DNA from: Arcicella sp034519515
GTDB taxonomy: Bacteria > Bacteroidota > Bacteroidia > Cytophagales > Spirosomataceae
Reading direction: 5' to 3'
Assembly (NCBI GenBank): GCA_034519515.1
Contig: JAXHOK010000026.1
Coordinates: 1-64,000 of the forward strand
Length of the DNA: 64,000 nucleotides
Shown here: positions 45,803 through 54,413 of the stretch, one piece after another
Layout: the number at the start of each line of letters is the position of its first letter
How positions within the stretch are numbered: the stretch's first letter is position 1
Notes under the pieces: generated by a model
The model's input: only the letters and a program-made list of their open reading frames with translations
What the model was told of the DNA's origin: nothing
Databases searched by the model: none
Position numbers and translations under genes: made by a program

Positions 45803-45823
45803 TTTCAAACTTGAACAGAGAAT

Positions 45824-47167
45824 ATGTACATCAAACATTTAGCAATAGAAAACTTAAAAAGCATCAGTAAGTTTGAAATGGACTTCCCCAAGCCAGCAGG
45901 TTGGCACGTGATTATTGGCGATAACGGAGCAGGAAAAACTTCGGTAGCACAGGGAGTTGCTTTGGGGTTAAATGGTAGTGAGGAAAGTGCTTTTAAAATT
46001 GATTGGGAAAGATTTGTCAAAAAGAATCAAACTCACACATCAATTAATATGAATATATTTTTAGCGGATAATGATTTTATTTTTAAAGATAGAGAGGATG
46101 ATTGCCTTGTTTATAAAAAGGAAAGAAGTGGATTTGGTCTTGGCTCAACAACTTTTTTGGAACATGAAATTAATAAGCTTTTAGAAATTTATGATAGACA
46201 AAAAATATTTGGAGTCACAGATGATAAAGATAAAGCCTCATTAGAATCACGCATTAAAGAATTATCCTCAAATGACGAATTAAACATCGGCTGGTTCTTC
46301 GCAGGTTTTGGTCCATTCAGAAGATTTACAGGAGGAGAGTATGATAAAAATTTAGAAATTAGTAATCCTCGTGCCTCGGCAGTTATTTCTTTATTTGATG
46401 AAAAATATACGCTTTCGGAAGCACTCAATTGGCTTCGTGAATTGAATTATAAAAAATTAGAAGGAGATACAAAATCAGAGACTACGTTAAAAAACCTTGT
46501 TGATTTTCTGAATAACAGCACATTACTTCCTTTTGGTACAAAGCTGACCAAAGTAAGTTCAGAAGGTGTATTTTTTACGGATGCGCAACGTGAAGCAGTA
46601 GAAATCAATCAATTAAGTGATGGTTTTCGTTCTATTTTGAGTTTGGCGTTTGAGTTGATTCGTTTATTGATTCGTTTTTATGATGAAGAAAAAGTCTTCA
46701 AAAACTTCAAAAAAGGTAATTACCTTATTGACCTCCCAGGCGTTGTGATTATTGATGAAATAGATGCCCATTTGCACCCCACTTGGCAAACCCGTGTCGG
46801 TCAATGGTTTACTAAATATTTTCCTGCCCTTCAATTTATCGTAACTACGCACAGTCCGCTCGTGTGCAGGGCAGCCGAAAATGGTTCTATCTGGCGGCTG
46901 GCGGCTCCTGGGAGTAAAATTCCATCGGGTGAAATTACGGGAGCTGATAAAGACCGCTTGGTTTACGGCAATATTCTGGATGCTTATGGTACGGACGCTT
47001 TTGGTGAAAATCTTGAAAGAAGCGAAGAGGGTTTTGAGAAACTAAAACGCTATTCATATTTATCACAAAAAGCTGTTTATGACCCTCAACATTTGAGTAA
47101 AGAAGATAAAGAAGAACTATCAACCTTGGAAAAAATATTTGTAACAGATGCTACATTTGCCCTCTAA
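45824..47167 (+). CDS. ptuA: AAA/SMC-like ATPase, Septu PtuA-like
   Basis: 447 residues. The Walker A motif is GDNGAGKTS (32-40), preceded by the typical MYIKHLAIENLKSISKF. A middle segment has FGPFRRFTGG and the signature-like LSDGFRSILSLAFEL (about 266-280), Walker B is GVVIIDEIDAHLHP (about 305-318) and the H-loop is VTTHSPLV (about 340). Together with an HNH-nuclease gene that overlaps its end by 20 bases, this matches the two-gene Septu anti-phage system (PtuA plus PtuB), also found as the effector of some retrons. No reverse transcriptase is nearby. The chain is shorter than canonical OLD nucleases and lacks a TOPRIM domain. Confidence 0.72.
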   Translation: MYIKHLAIENLKSISKFEMDFPKPAGWHVIIGDNGAGKTSVAQGVALGLNGSEESAFKIDWERFVKKNQTHTSINMNIFLADNDFIFKDREDDCLVYKKERSGFGLGSTTFLEHEINKLLEIYDRQKIFGVTDDKDKASLESRIKELSSNDELNIGWFFAGFGPFRRFTGGEYDKNLEISNPRASAVISLFDEKYTLSEALNWLRELNYKKLEGDTKSETTLKNLVDFLNNSTLLPFGTKLTKVSSEGVFFTDAQREAVEINQLSDGFRSILSLAFELIRLLIRFYDEEKVFKNFKKGNYLIDLPGVVIIDEIDAHLHPTWQTRVGQWFTKYFPALQFIVTTHSPLVCRAAENGSIWRLAAPGSKIPSGEITGADKDRLVYGNILDAYGTDAFGENLERSEEGFEKLKRYSYLSQKAVYDPQHLSKEDKEELSTLEKIFVTDATFAL

Positions 47168-48032
47168 AAATCTTTCAGCCACTACTCAAACATATTTGGA
47201 TAACCTTCAAAAACAAGTAGATGCAGAACCAACTTTCAAGCAAAAAGCCAATAAAGCAAAAAGTCTTTGGGGGAATAAACGTAAACCAAAAAGCAGGAGA
47301 AAAGGCATTTGAAGAGATAAAAGGTTTAGCACAAAAGATATGTGCGTTGGTCTAAAAACTTGTAATTATTGCAGAACACGACCGAGCCTTTTGATATTGA
47401 ACACATTTATCCCAAAAGTCTTTATCCTTCTTTGGCTTTTGTTTGGGACAATTATCTACTTGCTTGCAAGGGTTGCAATACAGAATACAAATTAGATCAA
47501 TTTGCGATTTTCAAACCTAAAGGTTCAATCACAAAGCATATTTTAGTGAGAGGAAAAGAACCCATTAATGTAGATACTTTACTGATAAATCCTCGCAAAG
47601 AAGACCCAACTGCATTTTTACGACTAAATTTAGTTACGCAAACATTCTTATTTGACCCAATTCATAGTATTAATTCCAGAGAATATTTGAGGGCTGATTA
47701 CACAACGGAGTGTTTAGAATTGAATAAGGATGAAGTGTTAATAAATGCACGCAAGAATCTTACGATAACATATCTTGACCGTTTGAGCAACTACATCAAA
47801 GCAACAAATGCTCTAACATTTGAAGACTTAGATGATGCCACAAATGGAATTCCAGAAATTGATAGAACAAAGACTTTTGACAGTGAACAGAAAAGGATTC
47901 TCGAAAATATCAAAAATAGTTTCAAAGAGTTAGCACATCCAACAGTTTGGTTTGAATTAAAACGTCAGAGAATACATCTTCCAAAAACAAATCAACTTTT
48001 TAATCAGTTACCAGAAGCTCTCAAATTGGTAA
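47148..48032 (+). CDS. ptuB: HNH endonuclease, Septu PtuB-like, frameshifted
   Basis: The ATG at 47148 overlaps the ATPase stop by 20 bases and gives MLHLPSKNLSATTQTYLDNL. Within 47270-47400 three frame changes are needed: SLWGNK, then AGEKAFEEIKGLAQKIC, then VGLKTCNYC, then FDIEHIYPKSLYPSLAFVWD. The last open part continues with NYLLACKGCNTEYK. CxxC...IEH...N...CxxC is a treble-clef HNH centre, as in PtuB. The natural end is uncertain: the frame runs on into the epimerase gene, but a TAA in an adjacent frame at 48030-48032 is a likely stop. Either indel errors or real decay broke the gene. Confidence 0.6.
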
Positions 48033-48043
48033 AACAAAACCCC

Positions 48044-48916
48044 ATGCAAACCCTCCAAAACCAATCCCTCACCATAAAAATCAACCCCAAAGGAGCAGAA
48101 CTCGTTAGTGTTTTCAACCATGAAAATCAGACGGAGTATATGTGGTCGGCTGATGCTGATTTTTGGGGTAAATCTTCGCCCGTTTTGTTTCCAATTGTGG
48201 GGGCTTTGAAGGATAATTTATATCGTTTTGAAGGAAAGGAATACCATTTATCTCGCCACGGATTCTCCCGTGAGCGTGATTTTTTGGTAGAAAATGCTTC
48301 TGATGAAAGCGTAACATTTCTTCTCACGCATGACGAAGAAAGTCTGAAAGTTTATCCTTTTGCTTTTGAATTTCGGTTGAAATATACACTCTACGAAAAC
48401 AGTCTTTCTACAACGTATTCCGTAAAAAATATTGGTAATAAAACAATGTATTTCTCCGTAGGTGGGCATCCTGCTTTTGCTGTGCCTTTATCCGAAGATA
48501 CTGATTATGAAGACTATTATTTAGAATTTAATAAAACCGAAAATTTCCAACGTTGGGGCTTGGTGGAAGGGGGCTTAATTGCCAATCATTCCGAAGATTT
48601 CTTACTGAATACCAATCGTTTAGCCCTCACGAAAGAACTTTTTTATGAGGATGCTATCGTGTTTAAAAACATTGAATCGTCGGAGGTAATTTTAAAATCT
48701 GACAAAACAAATCGTCAATTAAAATTTGATTTTACAGGCTTTCCTTATCTTGGAATTTGGGCAGCAAAAGATGCTAATTTTGTGTGTATTGAACCGTGGT
48801 GTGGGATTGCCGATAACGAAAATCATAATCAAGAATTAACTGCAAAAGAGGGAATTATTGCTTTGGGAGGTGATGGAATTTTTGAAAGAACTTGGAGTAT
48901 AAACTGTATTTTTTAA
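48044..48916 (+). CDS. Aldose 1-epimerase-like protein
   Basis: 290 residues from the ATG at 48044. The galactose-mutarotase-like beta-sandwich shows KGAELVSVF (about 16-24), FWGKSSPVLFPIVG, HLSRHGFSRERDF (catalytic-type His) and VGGHPAFAVPL (His) and a C-terminal PWCGIADN with the conserved acidic region. This is the YeaD/LACX-like epimerase group, interconverting sugar anomers. The frame is continuous with the HNH gene upstream, most likely because a stop was lost to an indel. A bidirectional terminator overlaps its stop codon. Confidence 0.88.
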   Translation: MQTLQNQSLTIKINPKGAELVSVFNHENQTEYMWSADADFWGKSSPVLFPIVGALKDNLYRFEGKEYHLSRHGFSRERDFLVENASDESVTFLLTHDEESLKVYPFAFEFRLKYTLYENSLSTTYSVKNIGNKTMYFSVGGHPAFAVPLSEDTDYEDYYLEFNKTENFQRWGLVEGGLIANHSEDFLLNTNRLALTKELFYEDAIVFKNIESSEVILKSDKTNRQLKFDFTGFPYLGIWAAKDANFVCIEPWCGIADNENHNQELTAKEGIIALGGDGIFERTWSINCIF

Positions 48917-48965
48917 GGAAGTCTTCGCTTCGAAGGGGGATGCCCAATCCGAAGACTTCCTTTTA
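48915..48965. terminator. Bidirectional terminator
   Basis: AAGGAAGTCTTCG (48915-48927) pairs perfectly with CGAAGACTTCCTT (48950-48962), flanked by T and A runs. It separates the convergent epimerase and patatin genes. Confidence 0.85.
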
Positions 48966-49901
48966 TTATACCCTCATTTCCTCCTTCCCATGTTGATACC
49001 CCAGCAAAATCATACGTTGTATATCTTCTTTATCAAAATTTTGAATATCAACTTCCAAAGGTCTTTCGGGGCGAATCACCTTTAGTTTTATTCTTTTCTG
49101 CCCTTCCAAAATACCATACTCCCCTGCCGAACCATCCATTGGTAAACATTCATTTCTGAACTCTGCCCAATCTAAGTCTGCATTGAGGCACTCATTCACG
49201 GCAATATCCATTACTCTATCAACCAACGCCAAAAGATTACCATAAGGAAAGTTACCCCCGTCAATTTTACGAGTATGACAAGCGATACACACAATTTCTT
49301 CGGCTCCGTCCTTGATTGCTTTTTTGATGGGGGCAACATCCCGCAAGCCCCCGTCCAAAAACGCCATCTTTCGCAAACCACCAATATTGACAACGGGCAT
49401 CAAAATCGGAATGGCGGACGATGCCATCACATAATCCAAGAAATGTTCATAAGTGGGGTCGGCATACACAATATTACCATTGATAATATCAACCGCACCC
49501 ACTTTCAAACCAATCGGGCTGGCGTTGAGATTTCGGATATTGATGTTTTCATGGAGAATTTCTTTGAGAGGTGTTGGGTCTAATAATCCTTCAAAATTTC
49601 TACGAATGGCACTCATCCCTAAATCGTAAGTGCCACGCCTAAGTGCCAGACAATCAGGAGTATTGATATTATTTTCCCAGAAATCCGCCAAGCCTAAAGC
49701 GGCTTGATACAGGTCAATATTACCCCCATTTTCAAGCGACTGCCTGCCAAAATCATTGACCAAATAAGAGGCATTCATACTACCCGCCGAGATACCATAA
49801 ATATAGTCAGGACGAAAGCCCGATTCAAAAACTGCCTTCACCACACCCGCCTGATATGCCCCTTTGACAGACCCACCCGCCAAAACTAAAATTTTACTCA
49901 T
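48966..49901 (-). CDS. Patatin-like phospholipase
   Basis: 311 residues. The oxyanion-hole glycine motif is GGSVKGAYQAG (9-19), the nucleophile elbow is GISAGS with Ser38, and the dyad Asp is in FLDGGLRDVAPI (about 185-196). These residues form the Ser-Asp dyad of patatin lipid acyl hydrolases. There is no signal peptide, so it is probably cytoplasmic. The length is normal. It converges with the epimerase gene and is divergent from trxB; the 280-base spacer contains a small hairpin at 50007-50037 but no other feature. Confidence 0.9.
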   Translation of the reverse strand: MSKILVLAGGSVKGAYQAGVVKAVFESGFRPDYIYGISAGSMNASYLVNDFGRQSLENGGNIDLYQAALGLADFWENNINTPDCLALRRGTYDLGMSAIRRNFEGLLDPTPLKEILHENINIRNLNASPIGLKVGAVDIINGNIVYADPTYEHFLDYVMASSAIPILMPVVNIGGLRKMAFLDGGLRDVAPIKKAIKDGAEEIVCIACHTRKIDGGNFPYGNLLALVDRVMDIAVNECLNADLDWAEFRNECLPMDGSAGEYGILEGQKRIKLKVIRPERPLEVDIQNFDKEDIQRMILLGYQHGKEEMRV

Positions 49902-50183
49902 TTGTTAACAGTGATTGATAATTTTTATTATCAAAGTTAAATATCTCTGGGGAATATAAATGGATTTATGGTAAATCTATTTATATTCATGCAACAAAGA
50001 ATTATGTTCCGTAAATCTTCGTATGCTTCACGGAACAGAATTATGTGCTACATAACTCATAGTACATATTTGCAAATTTTAAATAAAACTGTAATTTTTA
50101 TGCTTAATTTTGTGTTCTACTTTTAAGCGTATTTCTTATGTTTAGATTTTGACAAAATATTAAAAAAGTACAAAAAACAGATA

Positions 50184-51119
50184 ATGGCAGAGCATACAAA
50201 GTGCCTAATTATAGGCTCAGGACCAGCAGGTTACACCGCAGCAATTTACGCCTCACGGGCAGGATTAAACCCCGTAATGTATCAAGGTCCACAACCAGGG
50301 GGGCAATTGACAATTACCAATGATGTAGAGAATTTTCCTGGTTATGCCGATGGAATTCAAGGTCCAGCAATGATGCAGGACCTTGAAAAACAGGCTCGTA
50401 GGTTTGGAACAGATGTACGTTATGGGATGGCTACTTCGGTAGATTTTTCAAGTAGTCCGAAGAAAGTTTTTATTGACGACACACACGAAATCAATGCCGA
50501 ATCCGTTATTATCGCCACGGGTGCATCGGCAAAATGGTTAGGATTACCCTCCGAAGAAAAGTACAATGGTCGTGGTGTTTCGGCTTGTGCGGTTTGTGAC
50601 GGTTTCTTTTTCAAAAATCAAGAAGTTGCCATCGTAGGTGGTGGCGACACTGCCGCCGAGGAGGCTACTTATTTAGCTAACCTTTGCTCGAAAGTACACA
50701 TGATTGTTCGTAGAGACGAATTACGTGCTTCACTGATTATGCAAAAAAGAGTTACCTCAAACCCGAAAATTCAAATTCATTGGAACTCGGCAACGGAAGA
50801 AATTTTAGGAGATGATAATGGCGTGACGGGTGTAAGAATCAAGAATTTAAAAACTGATGCTGAAACAACTTTGCCTATAACGGGTTTTTTCGTTGCTATT
50901 GGTCATAAACCAAATACCGACATCTTTAAAGGCTTTTTGGATATGGACGAAGCTGGATATTTAATTACAGAAAAAGGGTCGAGCAGAACTAACATTGAAG
51001 GAATTTTCGCCTCTGGTGATGCCCAAGACCATATTTATCGCCAAGCCGTAACGGCAGCAGGAACGGGTTGTATGGCTGCCCTCGATGCTGAAAGATGGTT
51101 GGCGGAACAAGAAGATTAA
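50184..51119 (+). CDS. trxB: Thioredoxin reductase
   Basis: 311 residues. FAD-binding GSGPAGYTAAIYASRAG (11-27), PGGQLTITNDVENFPG, redox-active CAVC (135-138) followed by DGFFF, NADPH-binding VGGGDTAAEEATYL (about 150-163) and the C-terminal GIFASGDAQDHIYRQAVTAAGTG are all present. It reduces thioredoxin with NADPH in the cytoplasm. The active site reads CAVC rather than the more usual CATC, a tolerated variation. It could also serve bacillithiol-linked peroxide defence, given bshB1 and ypdA nearby. Confidence 0.95.
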   Translation: MAEHTKCLIIGSGPAGYTAAIYASRAGLNPVMYQGPQPGGQLTITNDVENFPGYADGIQGPAMMQDLEKQARRFGTDVRYGMATSVDFSSSPKKVFIDDTHEINAESVIIATGASAKWLGLPSEEKYNGRGVSACAVCDGFFFKNQEVAIVGGGDTAAEEATYLANLCSKVHMIVRRDELRASLIMQKRVTSNPKIQIHWNSATEEILGDDNGVTGVRIKNLKTDAETTLPITGFFVAIGHKPNTDIFKGFLDMDEAGYLITEKGSSRTNIEGIFASGDAQDHIYRQAVTAAGTGCMAALDAERWLAEQED

Positions 51120-51123
51120 TTTT

Positions 51124-51211
51124 AGAGAATAGATAGTAGATTACAGAGAATAGATATTAACGTACAACTTACCTAACATCTATTCTTTGTAGTCTATTAT
51201 CTGATATACTT
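51124..51211. repeat. GAGAATA / TCTATTC heptamer arms
   Basis: Left arm GAGAATA, GATAGTA, GATTACA, GAGAATA, GATATTA; right inverted arm TCTATTC, TTTGTAG, TCTATTA, TCTGATA. The right arm ends five bases before the start codon of the peptidase gene. Confidence 0.7.
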
Positions 51212-52334
51212 ATGAAAAAACTTAAAAACATATTACTTTTTTCTCTTTGCGTTGGCACGTTCACGGTCTCGGCTCAGGAATCTGGGAGTTTCAAGAAAAA
51301 CCCCAAGATTAATGTCAAGAACAATACGGGTTTGTATAAAGAAAAAGTGAAAAAGGAAGAAATGCTTGACGAATTGCCAAAATTGCAATTCCGAAACGAA
51401 ATTGAAACGGATAGAGTTGTGGAAGCTCCATCTGCCATTACGGCGGCAAATAAGTACGAGCCTTCAAAATCTCTAAATGCTTCGGTTAGTACTTTTGATA
51501 CTACCTCGGTAGATGAAAGAGAGCCTTTAATTATTGAAATTGAAGAGGAAACTCGTCCCGAAGGAAGTGATGATTTTGTATCGGTAGCCACCTATTATTC
51601 TGTCTGGGATGCCACTAATATTGACCCTTATGGAATTGATGCTAAAGAATTTGACGATGTAGTGGACATAGAATTATACAATAAAGACCAAGGATCGTTT
51701 TTGGTCTTTGCCACACAATACTTCTAAACCAACATCGGCTTTTGGACCAAGAGGGGGAAGATTGCACGCAGGAATTGATTTAGATTTGGAAACTGGAGAC
51801 CCTGTTTATGCAACATTTGACGGTATCGTTCGAGTGTCGGGATATAATAATGGGGGTTACGGAAAATTTATGGTAGTACGCCATTATAATGGGCTTGAAA
51901 CATTATACGGACACTTATCTCAACAAAACTTTGAAACGGGTACTTATGTAAAAGCAGGAGACCAAATAGGCTTGGGTGGAAATACAGGCAGAAGTACAGG
52001 CTCACACCTACATTTCGAGACTCGTTATGAAGGTAATCCTTTGAATCCGTCTTACGTTTTCAATTTTAGTGGAGCAGGTTCAGAACCCGTTTCAGACCAC
52101 TTATTAATTTCGGCAAGAGTTTTTGATACGTATGGATTAAGTTTAGCCAACGAATATGGTGATGCTGGAAATAAAGTACAAACTCGCAGAACTGCTTGGA
52201 CAACAGTACATTACGGAGATTCTTTATATTCAATAGCTAACCGTGCGGGTATTTCTGCTGAAAAATTGGCTCGTATGAATGGCATGAGATTATCCTCAAA
52301 TTTGAGAGCTGGTAAGCGTTTACGGATTCAGTAA
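51212..52334 (+). CDS. M23-family peptidase with LysM domain, frameshifted
   Basis: The N-terminal frame (51212-51727) begins with a signal peptide (1-21, ending VSAQ), followed by a disordered region and ASVSTFDTTSVDERE. The second frame continues with SAFGPRGGRLHAGIDLDLE, the M23 Zn-binding HxxxD, then YGHLSQ and GSHLHFETRY (HxH), and a C-terminal LysM domain (VHYGDSLYSIANRAG). One indel near 51710-51725 separates them; repaired, the protein is about 374 residues. It is a periplasmic murein DD-endopeptidase-like enzyme. A MITE-like element begins three bases after the stop codon. Confidence 0.85.
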
Positions 52335-52337
52335 ATT

Positions 52338-52504
52338 AGAAGCCGTTTTAAAATATCTTACGATAAATTCTGATTGTCTTATTCTGACTATCGAAACCAT
52401 ATTTTTTACACAAGATACGCTGTATATTCCTTAAAAAAATATGATTCCGCTACTCAAAAAAATACAATCAGACTTTATTCAGAATATATTTTAAAACGGC
52501 TTCT
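52338..52504. mobile_element. MITE-like family 1, complete copy
   Basis: 167 bases with the same 19-base terminal inverted repeats and core as 25874-26039, differing at only a few positions. It starts just after the M23 peptidase stop codon and precedes a terminator. Confidence 0.85.
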
Positions 52505-52531
52505 TAGGACTTTATGAGCTTCGTAATACAT

Positions 52532-52569
52532 AAAAAAGAGCCGCTGTTCTTCACAACGACTCTTTTTTT
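52532..52569. terminator. Bidirectional terminator
   Basis: AAAAAAGAG (52532-52540) pairs with CTCTTTTTT (52560-52568) around GC-containing inner pairs. It lies between the convergent M23 and nitroreductase genes. Confidence 0.75.
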
Positions 52570-52590
52570 ATGCACCAAATCATTTATATT

Positions 52591-53223
52591 CTACAAAGAA
52601 ATTACAAAATTCTCAGTAGAAGTTCTTACTTTTTTAGCATGAGCCGTTGGGTCATTATCAGCATCACGATAGCCAACTGGTAATATCGCAACGCTTTTCA
52701 AACCTTTTGCCGACAAACCTAATAATTCATCTAAGCCAGCATTGTTAAAGCCTTCCATTGGACAAGTGTCCACTTCTGCAATGGCAGCAGCGGCTAAACC
52801 TGTTCCCAAACCAATATACGCCTGACGAGACATCCAAGCAAACGCTGTAGTTTCGTCCATGCTATTTACTGTTCCTTCAACCATTCCTTTGTAACCCGCC
52901 AACGCTTCCGCAGGGATTCCTCTTTCTGAGGCGATTAAGTCAAAAAAAGCATTAATTCTTTCCGTTGTTGCTTTGTCCCAGACCGCAAAAACGATTAAAG
53001 CACTTGCTTCACCAACTTGGGGTTGATTATAGGCGATTGGCTGAACTTTTTGCAATAATTCTTTGTCTTGAATGACTAATAAATGATAGGGCTGTAAACC
53101 ATAAGAAGAAGCAGAAAGACGAATTGCTTCAACGATTGTATCAATTTTTTCTTGGGGAACGATTTTATCAGAAATCATTCGCTTGGTGGCATAACGCCAA
53201 TTCAATTGTTCTGTAAGATTCAT
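52591..53223 (-). CDS. Nitroreductase-family NAD(P)H oxidoreductase
   Basis: 210 residues. LNWRYATKRMISDKIV (7-22), ASSYGLQPYHLLVIQD (36-51) and the C-terminal GLKSVAILPVGYRDADND with its FMN-binding pattern define the nitroreductase/NfsB-type fold. Such flavoproteins reduce nitro compounds, quinones or flavins using NAD(P)H as dimers in the cytoplasm. The frame is intact and of usual length. Its physiological substrate is not visible from context. Confidence 0.88.
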   Translation of the reverse strand: MNLTEQLNWRYATKRMISDKIVPQEKIDTIVEAIRLSASSYGLQPYHLLVIQDKELLQKVQPIAYNQPQVGEASALIVFAVWDKATTERINAFFDLIASERGIPAEALAGYKGMVEGTVNSMDETTAFAWMSRQAYIGLGTGLAAAAIAEVDTCPMEGFNNAGLDELLGLSAKGLKSVAILPVGYRDADNDPTAHAKKVRTSTENFVISL

Positions 53224-53410
53224 AATTATTAATTTAATGTTAATACATTTAATGTTGTCGTATTAAAACTTAGTATTGATAAGATTGGTTCAAATAAATC
53301 TTTCTTTTCTTGGAAATAATGAAAATATCGAAAGTCTTTTTTATTTTCGTCAAAAATATAGGTTGGGCTATTTACTCAAATAAAACTAATAGAAGACTTT
53401 ATTAAAGACA

Positions 53411-53576
53411 CTGAAAAACAGTAGATAGTGGACCGTTTTTAAAATGCCCTTTTTTGCACCACTCTACGTTGATAAAATCCTCATTTAGCGATGCTAAACT
53501 GCGGTTTTATCGCCTTGATTGGCACAAAAAATAACATTTAAAAATTCATCCACTTATTCTTTTCCCGTTCCTAAGT
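53411..53576. mobile_element. MITE-like family 2, copy 2
   Basis: The inverse orientation of the element at 33411-33607. It shares the TTTAAAATGCCCTTTTTTGC end, the palindromic core GATAAAA...GTTTAGC...GCTAAAT...TTTTATC and the AATAACATTTAAAAATTCAT end, but lacks two inserts of about 13 bases each. It ends 34 bases before the bshB1 start, the same distance as copy 1 from its downstream gene. Confidence 0.8.
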
Positions 53577-53609
53577 TGCCGTTTACAAGCGATTTAATCA
53601 ATAATTAAC

Positions 53610-54332
53610 ATGATGAAATTAGATATATTAGTAATGGCGGCACATCCAGACGATGCCGAATTGGGTTGTTCGGGGACGATTTGTTCACATATCGCACAAG
53701 GGAAAAAGGTTGGAATCGTTGATTTTACTCGGGGTGAATTAGGCACTCGTGGCACACCCGAAATCCGTTTGGCAGAATCGGCAGAAGCTACTAAAATCTT
53801 AGGAATTCACGCCCGTGAAAATTTGGGCTTCAGAGATGGTTTCTTTGTAAATGACGAAGAACATTTGATGAAATTAATCCAAGTAATCAGACGTTATCAG
53901 CCCGAAATTGTACTGGCAAATGCTCCCGAAGACCGCCACCCCGACCACGGAAAAGGCTGCACATTGGCTGTGGATGCTTGTTTCAAATCAGGTTTACGCA
54001 TGGTTGAAACCTTTGAAGATGATGGAACGACCCAAAAAGAATGGCGGCCCAAAAACGTGTATCACTATATCCAAGACCGTTATCTCAAACCTGATTTCAT
54101 TGTGGATATTTCTAATTTTTGGGAGCAAAAAGAGGGTTCAATTAGAGCATTCAAGAGTCAATTTTATGACCCAAATTCGACTGAACCTAATTCATATTTG
54201 TCATCACCCGCCTTTCTGAAATTTATAGAAGCTCGTAACCGTGAAATGGGACACGCCATTGGTGTGGAGTTTGGCGAAGGTTTTACGAGTTATAAGAAAA
54301 TTGGTGTGAAAGATTTGGGGGATTTGATTTAG
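53610..54332 (+). CDS. bshB1: Bacillithiol biosynthesis deacetylase BshB1
   Basis: 240 residues of the LmbE/PIG-L deacetylase family. The zinc-binding motif is AHPDDAELG (10-18), with TRGELGTRGT (about 39-48) and the third ligand region PEDRHPDHGKG (about 110-120). It removes acetate from N-acetylglucosaminyl malate during bacillithiol synthesis, a step typical of Firmicutes and Bacteroidota. ypdA, the bacillithiol disulfide reductase, lies 8.3 kb away. Length and start fit the family. It is a single gene; the 30-base inverted repeat that follows may terminate it. Confidence 0.93.
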   Translation: MMKLDILVMAAHPDDAELGCSGTICSHIAQGKKVGIVDFTRGELGTRGTPEIRLAESAEATKILGIHARENLGFRDGFFVNDEEHLMKLIQVIRRYQPEIVLANAPEDRHPDHGKGCTLAVDACFKSGLRMVETFEDDGTTQKEWRPKNVYHYIQDRYLKPDFIVDISNFWEQKEGSIRAFKSQFYDPNSTEPNSYLSSPAFLKFIEARNREMGHAIGVEFGEGFTSYKKIGVKDLGDLI

Positions 54333-54338
54333 TAGGTA

Positions 54339-54413
54339 ACTGTAACACGGACAGCCTTGTCCGTAGTAAAAAAGTAACTATTCTACTACGGACAAGGCTG
54401 TCCGTGTTACAGT
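54339..54413. repeat. Perfect 30-base inverted repeat
   Basis: ACTGTAACACGGACAGCCTT... (54339-54368) is exactly complementary to 54384-54413, with a 15-base loop. It lies between the convergent bshB1 and histidine-kinase genes and touches the kinase stop codon. It can act as a bidirectional terminator but is far stronger than needed. Confidence 0.85.

Noticed and set aside
45600..45823. Retron non-coding RNA before the PtuA-like gene
   Set aside because: No reverse transcriptase and no inverted a1/a2 stem are visible; the stretch is better read as a frameshifted small ORF and a promoter.
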